Origin: Actinokineospora xionganensis
Lineage (GTDB): Bacteria > Actinomycetota > Actinomycetes > Mycobacteriales > Pseudonocardiaceae
Length of the DNA stretch: 64,000 nt
NCBI RefSeq assembly: GCF_014323725.1
Contig: NZ_JABVED010000001.1
Location: 44,505 to 108,504, forward strand
Direction of reading: 5' to 3'
This document shows positions 56,060 to 64,000 of the stretch, piece by piece. Position 1 is the first letter of the stretch. The number at the start of each line of letters is the position of its first letter. A program made the translations under genes and the position numbers. The notes beneath the pieces are model-generated. The model was not told the DNA's origin, did no database searches, and saw only the letters and a list, made by a program, of their open reading frames with translations.

Positions 56060-57511
56060 ATGGCAGCCGGGCAGCCGCGGGTGGCGATCGTCGGGGCGGG
56101 CATGTCCGGGCTGTGCATGGCCGCGAAGCTGCGGCAGGCCGGGTTCGACGACCTGGTGGTGCACGAGAGCGCCAGCGAGGTCGGCGGCACCTGGCGGGAC
56201 AACACTTACCCCGGCCTGAGCTGCGACGTCCCGGCGCGGTTCTACTCTTACTCCTTCGCGCCGCACGCCGGATGGAGCCGCAACTTCGCCCCCGGCGCGG
56301 AGATCCAGCGGTACTTCGTCGGCGCCTCGGCCGATCTCGGGCTGCGCGGACACATCCGGTTCAACTCGGAGATCGCGCGCGCCGAATGGGACGGCCGCCG
56401 CTACCGGCTGCGGACCTCCGACGGGCACACCGACCACGCCGACGTGCTCGTCGCGGCCACCGGCGTCCTGCGGGAGCCGCGGCTGCCTGACATCGATGGG
56501 CTGTCGTCCTTCGCCGGTGCGGCTTTCCACTCCGCGCGCTGGGACCACTCGGTTACGTTGCGCGGCAAGCGGATCGCTGTCATCGGGACCGGGTCGACGG
56601 GCGTGCAGCTCACCTCGGCGCTGGCGGGGGTGGCGAAGCCGCTGACGCTGTTCCAGCGGACCGCGCAGTGGGTCCTGCCGCTGCCGCAACTGCCGTACAG
56701 CCCGGTTTCCCGCGCAGCCCTGCGGGCCGTGCCTGGGCTCAACCGGCTGAGCTACCGGTCGTATCAGCACCTTATGGAGCTGGTGTTCGGCCACGCCGCT
56801 GTGGAGCCTGGGTGGCAGCGGACGGCGGTCGCGGAGATCTGCCGGTCGTACTTGCGACTCGCGATTCGCGACGCAGGCGTGCGGGCGAAGCTGACGCCGC
56901 CGGACGACCCGATGTGTAAGCGGCTCATCATGTCGGCCTCGTTCTACCCGGCACTGCGTCGTCGGGATGTCCACCTGGTCACCGACTCGATCACGCGGGT
57001 CGAGCCTGGCGGAGTCCGGACGTCCGATGGGCGGCTGCACGAGGTCGATGTGATCGTGCTGGCGACGGGGTTTGACGCGCATGCCTTCCTGCGTCCCATG
57101 GAGCTGGTGGGAGAGAACGGGCTAACCCTCGCCGACGCCTGGCAATCCGGACCGCGTGGGTATCGGACCGTTGCCGTGCCGGGGTTTCCGAACTTCTTCA
57201 CGCTGATCGGGCCGCACAGCCCGATCGGGAACCACTCGCTGATCGCGATCGCGGAGACGCAGGCCGACTACGTGCTGGGGTGGCTGGAGCGGATCCGGTC
57301 GGGCTCGGTGTCCACGGTCGTGCCGACCGCGGAGGCGACCTCGGAGTTCAACTCCGCGTTGCGTTCCGCGATGCCTTCGACGGTGTGGACGACCGGGTGT
57401 GACAGCTGGTATCTCGGCGCGGACGGGGTGCCCGAGCTGTGGCCTTGGACGCCTGCCGTGCATCGGCGGATGCTCGCTTCGCCTGTGCTGCCGCACTTTC
57501 AGGTCAATTAG
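56060..57511 (+). CDS. Flavin-containing / Baeyer-Villiger-type monooxygenase
   Basis: 483 residues. FAD site GAGMSGLCMAAKL, GGTWRDNTYPGLSCDVPARFYSYSF, fingerprint FAGAAFHSARWDHS, NADPH site GTGSTGVQLTSAL. It is closely like the MymA-type enzyme at 32552-34006. The ATG at 56060 has GGGAGG upstream (the earlier ATG 56045 contains that site). It is divergent from the VirS-like gene and followed 15 bp later by an SDR, an apparent two-gene operon. Confidence 0.9.
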   Translation: MAAGQPRVAIVGAGMSGLCMAAKLRQAGFDDLVVHESASEVGGTWRDNTYPGLSCDVPARFYSYSFAPHAGWSRNFAPGAEIQRYFVGASADLGLRGHIRFNSEIARAEWDGRRYRLRTSDGHTDHADVLVAATGVLREPRLPDIDGLSSFAGAAFHSARWDHSVTLRGKRIAVIGTGSTGVQLTSALAGVAKPLTLFQRTAQWVLPLPQLPYSPVSRAALRAVPGLNRLSYRSYQHLMELVFGHAAVEPGWQRTAVAEICRSYLRLAIRDAGVRAKLTPPDDPMCKRLIMSASFYPALRRRDVHLVTDSITRVEPGGVRTSDGRLHEVDVIVLATGFDAHAFLRPMELVGENGLTLADAWQSGPRGYRTVAVPGFPNFFTLIGPHSPIGNHSLIAIAETQADYVLGWLERIRSGSVSTVVPTAEATSEFNSALRSAMPSTVWTTGCDSWYLGADGVPELWPWTPAVHRRMLASPVLPHFQVN

Positions 57512-57526
57512 TCGATGGAGGGTACT

Positions 57527-58333
57527 ATGGGGCGCAGGTCGCTCAGCGGCAAGGTTGTGGTGATCACCGGTGGGGCTCGGGGAATCGGGGCGGCGACTGG
57601 TCGCGCTCTGGCCGCTCGTGGTGCTGTGGTGGTGATCGCCGATCTGGATGGGAATCAGGCCAAGTCGACGGCCGCGACTCTGGGTGGGTCCGGGCATGCG
57701 CTGGACGTGACAGATCATGCGGCGTTCTCGGCGTTTCTCGGTTCGCTTGGGCAGATCGATGTCTTGATCAACAATGCCGGGATCATGCCGTTGGCTGCTG
57801 TCACCGAGGAAGCGCCTTCAATCACGGCGCGGCAGTTGGAGATCAATCTGCACGCGGTGATCCATGGAACTCGCGCGGCTGTCGCCCTGATGCGGCCTCG
57901 TGGGTCCGGGCACATCGTGAATGTGGCTTCGGCGGCGGGAAAGTTCGGGTTTCCCAACGCGTCAACCTATTGCGCGACGAAGTTCGGGGTTGTGGGCTTC
58001 TCGGAAGCCGTGCGGGCTGAGCTGCGGGGGAGTGGGATTGAAGTGTCCTGTGTGATGCCCGGGATGGTTCGCACTGAGTTGATCTCCGGGTTGTCGGAGA
58101 TCGGGTTTTTGAAGCCTGTGACGGCTGAGACGGTGGCTCTTGGGATTGTTCGGGCGTTGGAGAAGCCTCGGTTTGAGGTGTTCGTGCCTCGGCGGTTGAA
58201 CGCTCTGACTCGGGCTCAGCGGTTCTTTCCCCGGGCCGTTTCCGAGTGGGCTATGCGGCTGGTTGGCGGGGATACCGCTCTGGTTGGTGCCTCTGCTTCT
58301 CGGGACGCTTATGAGGCGCGGGTGCGCGGCTGA
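57527..58333 (+). CDS. Short-chain dehydrogenase/reductase
   Basis: 268 residues, classical SDR: TGGARGIG cofactor loop, NNAGIMP, VASAAGKFGFPNASTYCATKFG with catalytic Ser and YxxxK, and a basic C-terminal tail typical of membrane-associated mycobacterial SDRs (Rv3085/MymA-operon type). It is coupled to the preceding monooxygenase. The ATG at 57527 is preceded by GGAGG that overlaps an earlier ATG (57515). Third-position T is clearly more common than in neighbouring genes. Confidence 0.9.
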   Translation: MGRRSLSGKVVVITGGARGIGAATGRALAARGAVVVIADLDGNQAKSTAATLGGSGHALDVTDHAAFSAFLGSLGQIDVLINNAGIMPLAAVTEEAPSITARQLEINLHAVIHGTRAAVALMRPRGSGHIVNVASAAGKFGFPNASTYCATKFGVVGFSEAVRAELRGSGIEVSCVMPGMVRTELISGLSEIGFLKPVTAETVALGIVRALEKPRFEVFVPRRLNALTRAQRFFPRAVSEWAMRLVGGDTALVGASASRDAYEARVRG

Positions 58334-58471
58334 GGGCTTGTGCGGGTGCACGGGTGCGCTTGTGTTGGATGAGTGCGGTTGTGTGGGTGTCGGGTTCGAC
58401 GAGGCCAGCCAGGCCACCCGGCCCGGCGTGGGTTTGGCTCAGCTACGGGCCGGCGGTTCTCTGCGTCCGCA

Positions 58472-60283
58472 TCAAAGGCGTCGCCAGAGCATTCTTGTCG
58501 CCGCGGCGGCCATGGCGGGTAGGCCTGCTTTGTCCTTTGGGCGGTCTGGCATTCCCTCGTAGCCGATGATGTGACCCAGGGTCCTGGTCGTGCGTGGGGC
58601 GATCATGCTCGCCAGTTCGGCGTGCCTGCCGAAGGGGAGCCATACCGACAGGGTCTCCGGCTTCTTGACAATCGCCTTGCGCACCAACGAAGCCGCCCGT
58701 TCCACCGTCATCATCGGCAGGGTTCCGAAGGCGTTGAAGCGTTCCGATGGGGCCGTCATGTCCGTGCTCACCAAGGGAAGTTTCACCGCTGTCACCGTGA
58801 TTCCGTGCGACAGCAGCTCCCGGCCGGTGACGATGCCGAACTCCTCCAGGGCCGCCTTCGACGCCAGGTAGGCGGAGAACCTGGGCGTGTGGTTCTGCAG
58901 TCCCTGAGTCGTGACGTTGACGATGTGGCCGCTTCGGCGTTCGCGCATCGACGGGAGCAGGCCCAGGGTCAGGCGCACGGCCGCGAAGTAGTTCAGGGCC
59001 ATGGTTCGCTCGTAGTCGTGGATGCGGTCGGTCGCGTCGATCACTGAGCGGCGGATGGAGCGGCCCGCGTTGTTGACCAGGACGTCGATAGCGCCGTGGT
59101 CGGCCAGGACCTGCTTGACCAAGGCGTCGACGGCGTCGTTGTCGGTCAGGTCGCAGGGGTATGACAGGGCTGTCCCACCCTGTCCGGCGATTGTCGCCTG
59201 GAGTACCGCCAGGTCTTCGGCGCGGCGGGCGACCAGCAGGACGTGGGCGCCCTCTCGGGCGACGCGCAGGGCCGTGTGTCTGCCGATGCCGGATGAGGCG
59301 CCGGTGATGAGGACCGTGCGGCCTCGCAGTGGGGGACGGCGGGTGGCGCGGTCGGGGTCGAGGTTGGCGGCCCAGTGGTGCTGGATCGTGCGGGCGTAGT
59401 CGCGCAGCGGCGGGACCGACAGACCGCTGCCCGCGAGAGCGTTGCGGGTGACGGCGTCGTTGGCGGTGGCGTTGGTCGACAGGCGGGCCACCGTGTCCCG
59501 CGACAGACCCAGCTCGGCCAGCACGGCGCGCCGGGTCGCGCGCAGGAGGCGGCTTCGGTCGATCAGGCCGAAGGCGGCCGTGGAGACCGTCGCGAGTCCT
59601 CGGGTCAGCCCGGCGGGGATGGTCGTGGTGATCCGGGGAGCGCCCGCGGCATCGGCGAAGGCGTTGTAGATCTCGTGGACCGGGACGGACGCCGGGGCCG
59701 TGATCGGGTACGTCAGGTGGGAGCCTGCCTGGTGGTGGATCAGGTGGTCGATCACCGCGGCGGCGTAGTCGACCGGGATCACGTTGGCCCGCCCAAGATC
59801 CGGGCACGCCAGCGGCAGCGCCCTCGGCAGTCGGGCCAGCCGGGAGACGAGGCTCAACAGGTCTCCTTCGCCGAACGGCTCACCGGTCCTCGAGTCGCCG
59901 AGCATCAGGGAGGGGCGGTAGATGCGCACGTCCATCCCGCGTTGCCCGCGCAGCAGCGTGTGGTCGGCGGGACCGGGGGAGAGTTGGTGGAACGCGAGGG
60001 CGCCCGCGGTGCGCGCGTAGGTGACCACCGCGGCCACCGACCTGGTCGACAGGTGGACGACGTGGTCGACGGAGTCGGGCAGGGCCGCGCCCAAGCCGGG
60101 CTCGTCGAGGTCGCAGGCCAACGTCACCACCCGGGGATCGTCGGACCAGCGCCGCTTGAGCCGGTCGACGGCCGACGCTCGCGCGAGCGCGTGGACGATG
60201 GCGCAGTCGGGGCGTTTGAGCAGGTTGTCGATCAGATCACGGCCGAGCGGGGTGGCCGCGCCGGTCACGAGATAAGTGGTCAT
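58472..60283 (-). CDS. Two-domain SDR protein (epimerase-like plus classical SDR), acyl-reductase-like
   Basis: 603 residues. The N-terminal extended-SDR domain (1-250; [40 protein letters not shown]) looks shortened: the YxxxK segment expected between [17 protein letters not shown] and VRIYRP is absent. The C-terminal classical SDR (about 320-560; [25 protein letters not shown]) keeps YxxxK, but Thr replaces the catalytic Ser (NVTTQG). The architecture resembles mycobacterial fatty acyl-CoA reductases such as AcrA1. It is preceded by an operator shared with the TetR/thiolase promoter. Confidence 0.85.
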   Translation of the reverse strand: MTTYLVTGAATPLGRDLIDNLLKRPDCAIVHALARASAVDRLKRRWSDDPRVVTLACDLDEPGLGAALPDSVDHVVHLSTRSVAAVVTYARTAGALAFHQLSPGPADHTLLRGQRGMDVRIYRPSLMLGDSRTGEPFGEGDLLSLVSRLARLPRALPLACPDLGRANVIPVDYAAAVIDHLIHHQAGSHLTYPITAPASVPVHEIYNAFADAAGAPRITTTIPAGLTRGLATVSTAAFGLIDRSRLLRATRRAVLAELGLSRDTVARLSTNATANDAVTRNALAGSGLSVPPLRDYARTIQHHWAANLDPDRATRRPPLRGRTVLITGASSGIGRHTALRVAREGAHVLLVARRAEDLAVLQATIAGQGGTALSYPCDLTDNDAVDALVKQVLADHGAIDVLVNNAGRSIRRSVIDATDRIHDYERTMALNYFAAVRLTLGLLPSMRERRSGHIVNVTTQGLQNHTPRFSAYLASKAALEEFGIVTGRELLSHGITVTAVKLPLVSTDMTAPSERFNAFGTLPMMTVERAASLVRKAIVKKPETLSVWLPFGRHAELASMIAPRTTRTLGHIIGYEGMPDRPKDKAGLPAMAAAATRMLWRRL

Positions 60284-60300
60284 AGCCCCTGCTCAAGTAA

Positions 60301-60319
60301 GTGAGACATCGTGTCGCAC
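60301..60319. promoter_or_regulatory. TetR-type operator upstream of the two-domain SDR gene
   Basis: GTGAGACA-TCG-TGTCGCAC, an inverted repeat with one mismatch, 18 bp upstream of the SDR start. An additional half-site TGTCGCAC lies at 60324-60331. The same half-sites occur in the TetR/thiolase intergenic region. Confidence 0.5.
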
Positions 60320-60353
60320 CCACTGTCGCACGCCGCTCAGGCTCGCGGCAAGG

Positions 60354-61052
60354 TCAACCGCCGATGAGCCGCCTGACCGGGAGATCCGGGTTGAAGTCGA
60401 CGCCGAGGGCCTTGAGGTTGCCGTCGAGGATCGCCCAGATCGAGCAGGTCAGGAAGTCGGCGAGCTGTGCCGTGGTGAGGGTGCGGCGCTTGTCGGCGAG
60501 CCACCGGTTGACCGAGGCGTCGACGAAGCCGACGATGCCGGACGCGATCGACGGCGCGAGGTTGGTGTCCTTGCCGGACATCTTCAGCGCCATGGCGAAC
60601 AGCTCGGCGGCCTGGGACGCGATCGCCGCCTTGGTGCCCGCGACGATGCGAGATCCGGCGGAGGGCGCGTCGGCTCGGACGGCGGCGCCCAGGAACGCGT
60701 GCAGCCGCGGGTGCTGCTCGATCCAGTCGAGATAGGCCACGACCGCCCGTCGGATCGCCTGGATCGGCGTGCCGTCGGGGCGCAGGGTCGGGTCGAGTTC
60801 GGCCATCAGCGAGTCGATGATCCGCTGCCGGATCTGCTCGTCGAGGTCCGCTCGGTCCTTGAAGTGCCGATAGACCACCGGGCGCGGCACGCCGACCCGG
60901 TCGGCGATCTGCTTGACGCCGACGTCGGGGCCGTCCTGCTCGATCGCGGCGACGGCGGCGTCAAGCACCTCCAGCCTGCGCTGCGCCTTGTGCGCGTCCC
61001 AGCGGGTCGACCGGCCGTCGACGTCTGGCTGATCCTTCTCGGCTTCGAGCAT
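60354..61052 (-). CDS. TetR-family regulator of the thiolase operon
   Basis: 232 residues from ATG 61052; a GTG at 61088 ([13 protein letters not shown]) is possible but overlaps the operator. The HTH is [31 protein letters not shown] (about 47-77), followed by a helical ligand domain. It is divergent from the thiolase/MaoC operon, with GTG(A/C)GACA sites both there and before the two-domain SDR gene, so it probably represses both. An acyl-CoA ligand is the natural guess. Confidence 0.9.
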   Translation of the reverse strand: MLEAEKDQPDVDGRSTRWDAHKAQRRLEVLDAAVAAIEQDGPDVGVKQIADRVGVPRPVVYRHFKDRADLDEQIRQRIIDSLMAELDPTLRPDGTPIQAIRRAVVAYLDWIEQHPRLHAFLGAAVRADAPSAGSRIVAGTKAAIASQAAELFAMALKMSGKDTNLAPSIASGIVGFVDASVNRWLADKRRTLTTAQLADFLTCSIWAILDGNLKALGVDFNPDLPVRRLIGG

Positions 61053-61079
61053 CTCTGGAGGATACTTCGAAGAATCTGT

Positions 61080-61114
61080 GTGCGACACCTTGTCACAGTC
61101 AGATATGTGAGACA
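61080..61114. promoter_or_regulatory. TetR-type operator in the TetR/thiolase intergenic region
   Basis: GTGCGACA-CCT-TGTCACAG at 61080-61098 plus half-site GTGAGACA at 61107-61114, 41 bp before the thiolase GTG. It has the same geometry and half-sites as 60301-60319. Confidence 0.5.
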
Positions 61115-61154
61115 CACTGTTCCGGCAAGGGTTGCGACAAGCGAGGGAGGCCCG

Positions 61155-62345
61155 GTGGGCGGCAAGGCGTACGTGATCGGCGTCGGGATGACGAAGTTCG
61201 AAAAGCCCGGCAGTCGCGACTGGGACTACCCGGACATGGCGCGGGAAGCGGGCACGAACGCCCTGGCCGACGCGGGTATCGACTACTCCCAGGTCCAGCA
61301 GGCGTACGTCGGCTATGTCTACGGTGAGTCCACCTCCGGCCAGCGCGCGGTCTACGAGCTGGGCATGACCGGTATTCCGGTCGTCAACGTCAACAACAAC
61401 TGCTCCACGGGCTCCACGGCGCTGTACCTCGCGACCCAGGCGGTCAGGAGCGGCCAGGCCGACGTCACGCTCGCGCTGGGTTTCGAGAAGATGCAGCCGG
61501 GCTCGCTCGGCGCCACCTTCGAGGACCGTGAGCAGCCGATGATGCGGCACCTGCTCGCGCTCGCCGAGCTGCAGGAGTTCGCGATGCCGCCCGCGCCGTA
61601 CATGTTCGGCGCCGCGGGCCGCGAGCACATGCAGCGCTACGGCACCACGGCCGAGCAGTTCGCCAAGATCGGCGTCAAGAACCACAAGCACTCGGTCAAC
61701 AACCCGTACGCCCAGTTCCAGGTCGAGTACTCGTTCGAAGAGGTGCTGGCCGCGAAGCCGGTCTACGACCCGCTGACCAAGCTCCAGTGCTCGCCGACGT
61801 CGGACGGCTCGGGCGCGGCGATCATCGCGAGCGAGGCGTTCGTCGACAAACACGGCCTCGCCGCGCAGGCGGTGGAGATCGTCGGTCAGGCGATGGTGAC
61901 CGACCTGCGCAGCACCTTCGAGGACAAGAGCGCGATCACCCTCGTGGGCGCGGACATGACCCGGACGGCCGCCCGCATGGTCTACGAGCAGGCGGGCATC
62001 GGGCCGTCCGACGTGGACGTGATCGAGCTGCACGACTGCTTCTCCACCAACGAACTGCTCACCTACGAGGCGCTCGGCCTGTGCCCGGAGGGCGAGGGCG
62101 GCAAGTTGGTCGACGCCGGTGAGACCACCTATGGCGGCCAGTGGGTGGTCAACCCGTCCGGCGGCCTGATCTCCAAGGGCCACCCGCTCGGCGCGACCGG
62201 CCTGGCCCAGTGCTCCGAACTCACCTGGCAGCTGCGCGGCACCGCCGACAAGCGTCAGGTCGACGGCGCGAAGGTCGCCCTGCAGCACAACATCGGGCTC
62301 GGCGGCGCGGTCGTCATCACCGCCTACCGGCCCGCCGAGCGCTGA
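61155..62345 (+). CDS. SCP-x-type thiolase (lipid-transfer protein family)
   Basis: 396 residues. Nucleophile C83 lies in [23 protein letters not shown] and [10 protein letters not shown] complete the active site. The form matches SCP-x/Ltp thiolases used for branched-chain or steroid side-chain acyl-CoA cleavage rather than acetoacetyl-CoA thiolase. The GTG at 61155 has GAGGGAGG upstream. It is first in an operon with SRPBCC, MaoC and SDR genes and divergent from TetR. Confidence 0.92.
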   Translation: MGGKAYVIGVGMTKFEKPGSRDWDYPDMAREAGTNALADAGIDYSQVQQAYVGYVYGESTSGQRAVYELGMTGIPVVNVNNNCSTGSTALYLATQAVRSGQADVTLALGFEKMQPGSLGATFEDREQPMMRHLLALAELQEFAMPPAPYMFGAAGREHMQRYGTTAEQFAKIGVKNHKHSVNNPYAQFQVEYSFEEVLAAKPVYDPLTKLQCSPTSDGSGAAIIASEAFVDKHGLAAQAVEIVGQAMVTDLRSTFEDKSAITLVGADMTRTAARMVYEQAGIGPSDVDVIELHDCFSTNELLTYEALGLCPEGEGGKLVDAGETTYGGQWVVNPSGGLISKGHPLGATGLAQCSELTWQLRGTADKRQVDGAKVALQHNIGLGGAVVITAYRPAER

Positions 62346-62377
62346 CCAATCCCCTGAACAACCAAGGAGAGACCGAT

Positions 62378-62809
62378 ATGACCACCGTGAACGTCGCCGT
62401 CGACCTGCCCTGCACCCCGGAGAAGGCCTGGGCCACCGTGTCCGACCTGAGCCGCTTCGAGGAGTGGCTGACCATCCACCAGGGCTGGCGCGGCGACCTC
62501 CCGGCCACGATCGGCGTCGGCTCCAAGATCACCGAGGTCGTCTCGGTCATGGGCATGGCGAACAAGATCGAGTGGACCGTCGAGGAGTACGAGGAGCCCC
62601 GCTCGCTCAAGATCAGCGGCACCGGCATGGCCGGGGTCAAGGTCTCGTTCACCCTGTCCGTCGAGCCCAAGGGTGACGCGACCAGCGCGACCATCGACGC
62701 CGAGTTCACCGGCCAGATGATCGTCGGCCCGATCGGCATGGCGGTGGGCAAGAGCACCCGCGGTGAGCTGGAGAAGTCGGTGGCCAAGCTCGCCGAGCTG
62801 GTGGGCTGA
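62378..62809 (+). CDS. SRPBCC-family protein
   Basis: 143 residues, START/Bet v1-like fold: VAVDLPCTPEKAWATVSDLSRFEEWLTIHQGW at the start and a C-terminal helix KSTRGELEKSVAKLAELVG. Such proteins bind hydrophobic ligands in a cavity. AAGGAG precedes the ATG. It may carry or present the acyl or steroid intermediate handled by the neighbouring enzymes. Its stop overlaps the MaoC start (TGATG). Confidence 0.88.
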   Translation: MTTVNVAVDLPCTPEKAWATVSDLSRFEEWLTIHQGWRGDLPATIGVGSKITEVVSVMGMANKIEWTVEEYEEPRSLKISGTGMAGVKVSFTLSVEPKGDATSATIDAEFTGQMIVGPIGMAVGKSTRGELEKSVAKLAELVG

Positions 62810-63648
62810 TGCCCGAGTTCGACACGGCCGGACTCGGCCAGTGGACCGACCCGGATGTCTTCGAGGTCACCGCGGACCGGATCGGCCAGTACGCGGCGGC
62901 CACCAACGACCCGATCCAGCGCCACCTCGACGGCGAGGTCGCGCCGCCGGTGTTCGGCATCGTCCCCGTGTTCAACTCGCTGGTGCCCGCCGCGCTGTCG
63001 GTGGCGCCGCCCGAGTTGCTCGCTCGGCTCGTGCACGGTGAGCAGGATTTCCGCTTCCACCGGCCGATCCGTCCGGGCGACCGGCTGACCTCCCGGGCCA
63101 AGCCGGTCGGCGTGCACGGCAAACCGAACGGCACGGCGGTCCTCGTCTACACCGAGACCGTCGACGCGGATGACGACTTGGTCAACGAGCAGTGGATGAC
63201 GGCGTTCTTCCGCAAGGTCGACGCGGGAGTCACCACCGGAGACCTGGCCCCCTCGCATGCTTTCGACGAGTCTCTGCGCGAGGTCGACCCGGCCGCGGAG
63301 GTCAAGGCGCACGTCGACGACGACCAGACGTTCCGCTACTCACCGGCGTCGGGAGACCCGATGCCGATTCACCTCGACGACGAGTTGGCGAAGATGGCGG
63401 GCTTGCCCGGCATCATCGCGCATGGCTTGTGCACCATGGCTTTCACGTCGTGGGCGGTGCTGACCGAGTTCGCCGACAGCCGCGTCGAGCGGCTGGGCAG
63501 GCTGGCGGTCCGCTTCGCCAAGCCGGTGCTGCCCGGTCAGGACCTCACCACCCGGATCTGGCCGGGCGCGCCGGGATCCTTCGCTTTCGAGACCACTGTG
63601 GACGGTGAAACCGTCATCAAGGATGGGCTTGCCGAACTGACTTCCTGA
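62809..63648 (+). CDS. MaoC-type enoyl-CoA hydratase (double hot-dog)
   Basis: 279 residues, two hot-dog halves. The C-terminal half carries the hydratase-2 motif FRYSPASGDPMPIHLDDELAKMAGLPGIIAHG with catalytic Asp and His. The N-terminal half (PPVFGIVPVFNSL, FRFHRPIRPGDRL) is degenerate, as in (R)-specific 2-enoyl-CoA hydratases of the MFE-2 type. It hydrates 2-enoyl-CoA to 3-hydroxyacyl-CoA. It is coupled to the SRPBCC gene, and an SDR dehydrogenase follows, giving consecutive beta-oxidation steps. Confidence 0.92.
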   Translation: MPEFDTAGLGQWTDPDVFEVTADRIGQYAAATNDPIQRHLDGEVAPPVFGIVPVFNSLVPAALSVAPPELLARLVHGEQDFRFHRPIRPGDRLTSRAKPVGVHGKPNGTAVLVYTETVDADDDLVNEQWMTAFFRKVDAGVTTGDLAPSHAFDESLREVDPAAEVKAHVDDDQTFRYSPASGDPMPIHLDDELAKMAGLPGIIAHGLCTMAFTSWAVLTEFADSRVERLGRLAVRFAKPVLPGQDLTTRIWPGAPGSFAFETTVDGETVIKDGLAELTS

Positions 63649-63662
63649 ACGGAGACCTGAAC

Positions 63663-64000
63663 GTGGGAGCACTGGACGGCCGGGTGGCTATCGTCACCGG
63701 AGCGGGCCGAGGAATCGGCCGCGAGCACGCGTTGTTGTTCGCCGCCGAGGGCGCCTCGGTCGTGGTCAACGACCTTGGCGGAGCCAACGACGGCAGCGGA
63801 TCGGACGCGGGTCCCGCGCAGCAGGTGGTCGACGAGATCACCGCGGCGGGCGGCAAAGCCGTCGCCAACACCGACAACGTCGCCGACTGGGCGGGCGCCA
63901 AGGCGCTCGTCGACCAGGCCGTCTCGGAGTTCGGCGGGCTTGACGTGCTGGTCAACAACGCGGGCATCCTGCGGGACGCCTTCATCGCGAACATGTCGGA
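63663..64000 (+). CDS. SDR-family 3-hydroxyacyl-CoA dehydrogenase-like protein (3'-truncated by window edge)
   Basis: The first 112 codons are visible: VAIVTGAGRGIGREHALLFAAEGASVVVNDLGGANDGSGSD and NNAGILRDAFIANMSE. The NDLGG motif and the insertion after it are typical of MFE-2/HSD17B4-type (R)-3-hydroxyacyl-CoA dehydrogenases. The GTG at 63663 has GGAG upstream, 14 bp after the MaoC stop. It probably oxidises the MaoC product; the end of the gene is outside the window. Confidence 0.88.
   Translation, partial: MGALDGRVAIVTGAGRGIGREHALLFAAEGASVVVNDLGGANDGSGSDAGPAQQVVDEITAAGGKAVANTDNVADWAGAKALVDQAVSEFGGLDVLVNNAGILRDAFIANMS

Overview
The window is high-GC DNA with actinomycete codon use (C/G at third positions, many GTG starts, GGAGG-type ribosome sites). 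F420-dependent LLM oxidoreductase, SigF/SigB-type partner-switching proteins, several VirS-like AraC regulators, EtaA-like monooxygenases and SCP-x thiolase genes fit an Actinomycetota member, probably of the Pseudonocardiales. The order-level guess is inference. No rRNA, tRNA, CRISPR array, phage or biosynthetic megasynthase was found.

Layout. (1) 1-6.9 kb: 3' part of a giant HAMP-array hybrid histidine kinase, a SpoIIE-type phosphatase and a STAS antagonist, a partner-switching signalling set. (2) 6.9-8.0 kb: decayed tnpB. (3) 8.5-12.3 kb: MmpS-like protein, MarR regulator, SDR, crotonase, orphan ATP-grasp protein. (4) 12.4-14.9 kb: an ECF sigma factor flanked by two paralogous exported/membrane proteins and a hemerythrin, with near-identical divergent promoters. 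This is the best candidate for an undescribed system. (5) 15-19.5 kb: RidA-like protein, IS110 remnant, Entner-Doudoroff edd-eda and a divergent ROK regulator. (6) 20.4-28.5 kb: one apparent transcription unit for beta-glucan use on the minus strand: secreted GH16-CBM6 glucanase, DUF1996 protein, sugar ABC importer, GH1 beta-glucosidase and LacI regulator. A LacI-type operator lies at the distal promoter.

(7) 28.7-36.8 kb: MpaB-family oxygenase and TetR regulator; an operon of Baeyer-Villiger-type monooxygenase, GMC oxidoreductase and acetoacetate-decarboxylase-like protein, divergent from a VirS-like regulator; a secreted hydrolase. (8) 36.8-38.6 kb: PhnX-like HAD phosphatase, a headless GntR regulator and a broken SGNH hydrolase. 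(9) 38.8-48.3 kb: stress-signalling island with STAS protein, RsbW-like anti-sigma, SigF-type sigma factor, membrane protein, GT4 glycosyltransferase, second SpoIIE phosphatase, MEDS-ATPase protein, and a nucleotidyltransferase-BON-metallophosphoesterase operon, then the LLM oxidoreductase. (10) 48.4-53.3 kb: FAD/Rieske oxidoreductase, PfkB kinase plus SurE, and a SulP transporter behind two possible leader ORFs. (11) 53.4-64 kb: two more flavin monooxygenases, a second VirS-like regulator, SDRs, then a TetR-controlled thiolase / SRPBCC / MaoC / SDR operon for acyl-CoA metabolism that runs off the right edge.

Regulation. Seven sites match the SigF/SigB pattern GnnT-N15/16-GGGTA(T/C/G). They precede the sigma operon itself, its divergent membrane-protein gene, the MmpS-like gene, a 41-residue protein, the LLM oxidoreductase, the FAD/Rieske enzyme and the PfkB-SurE pair, which suggests a local general-stress regulon. 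All promoter, operator and operon statements come from reading the sequence and are untested.
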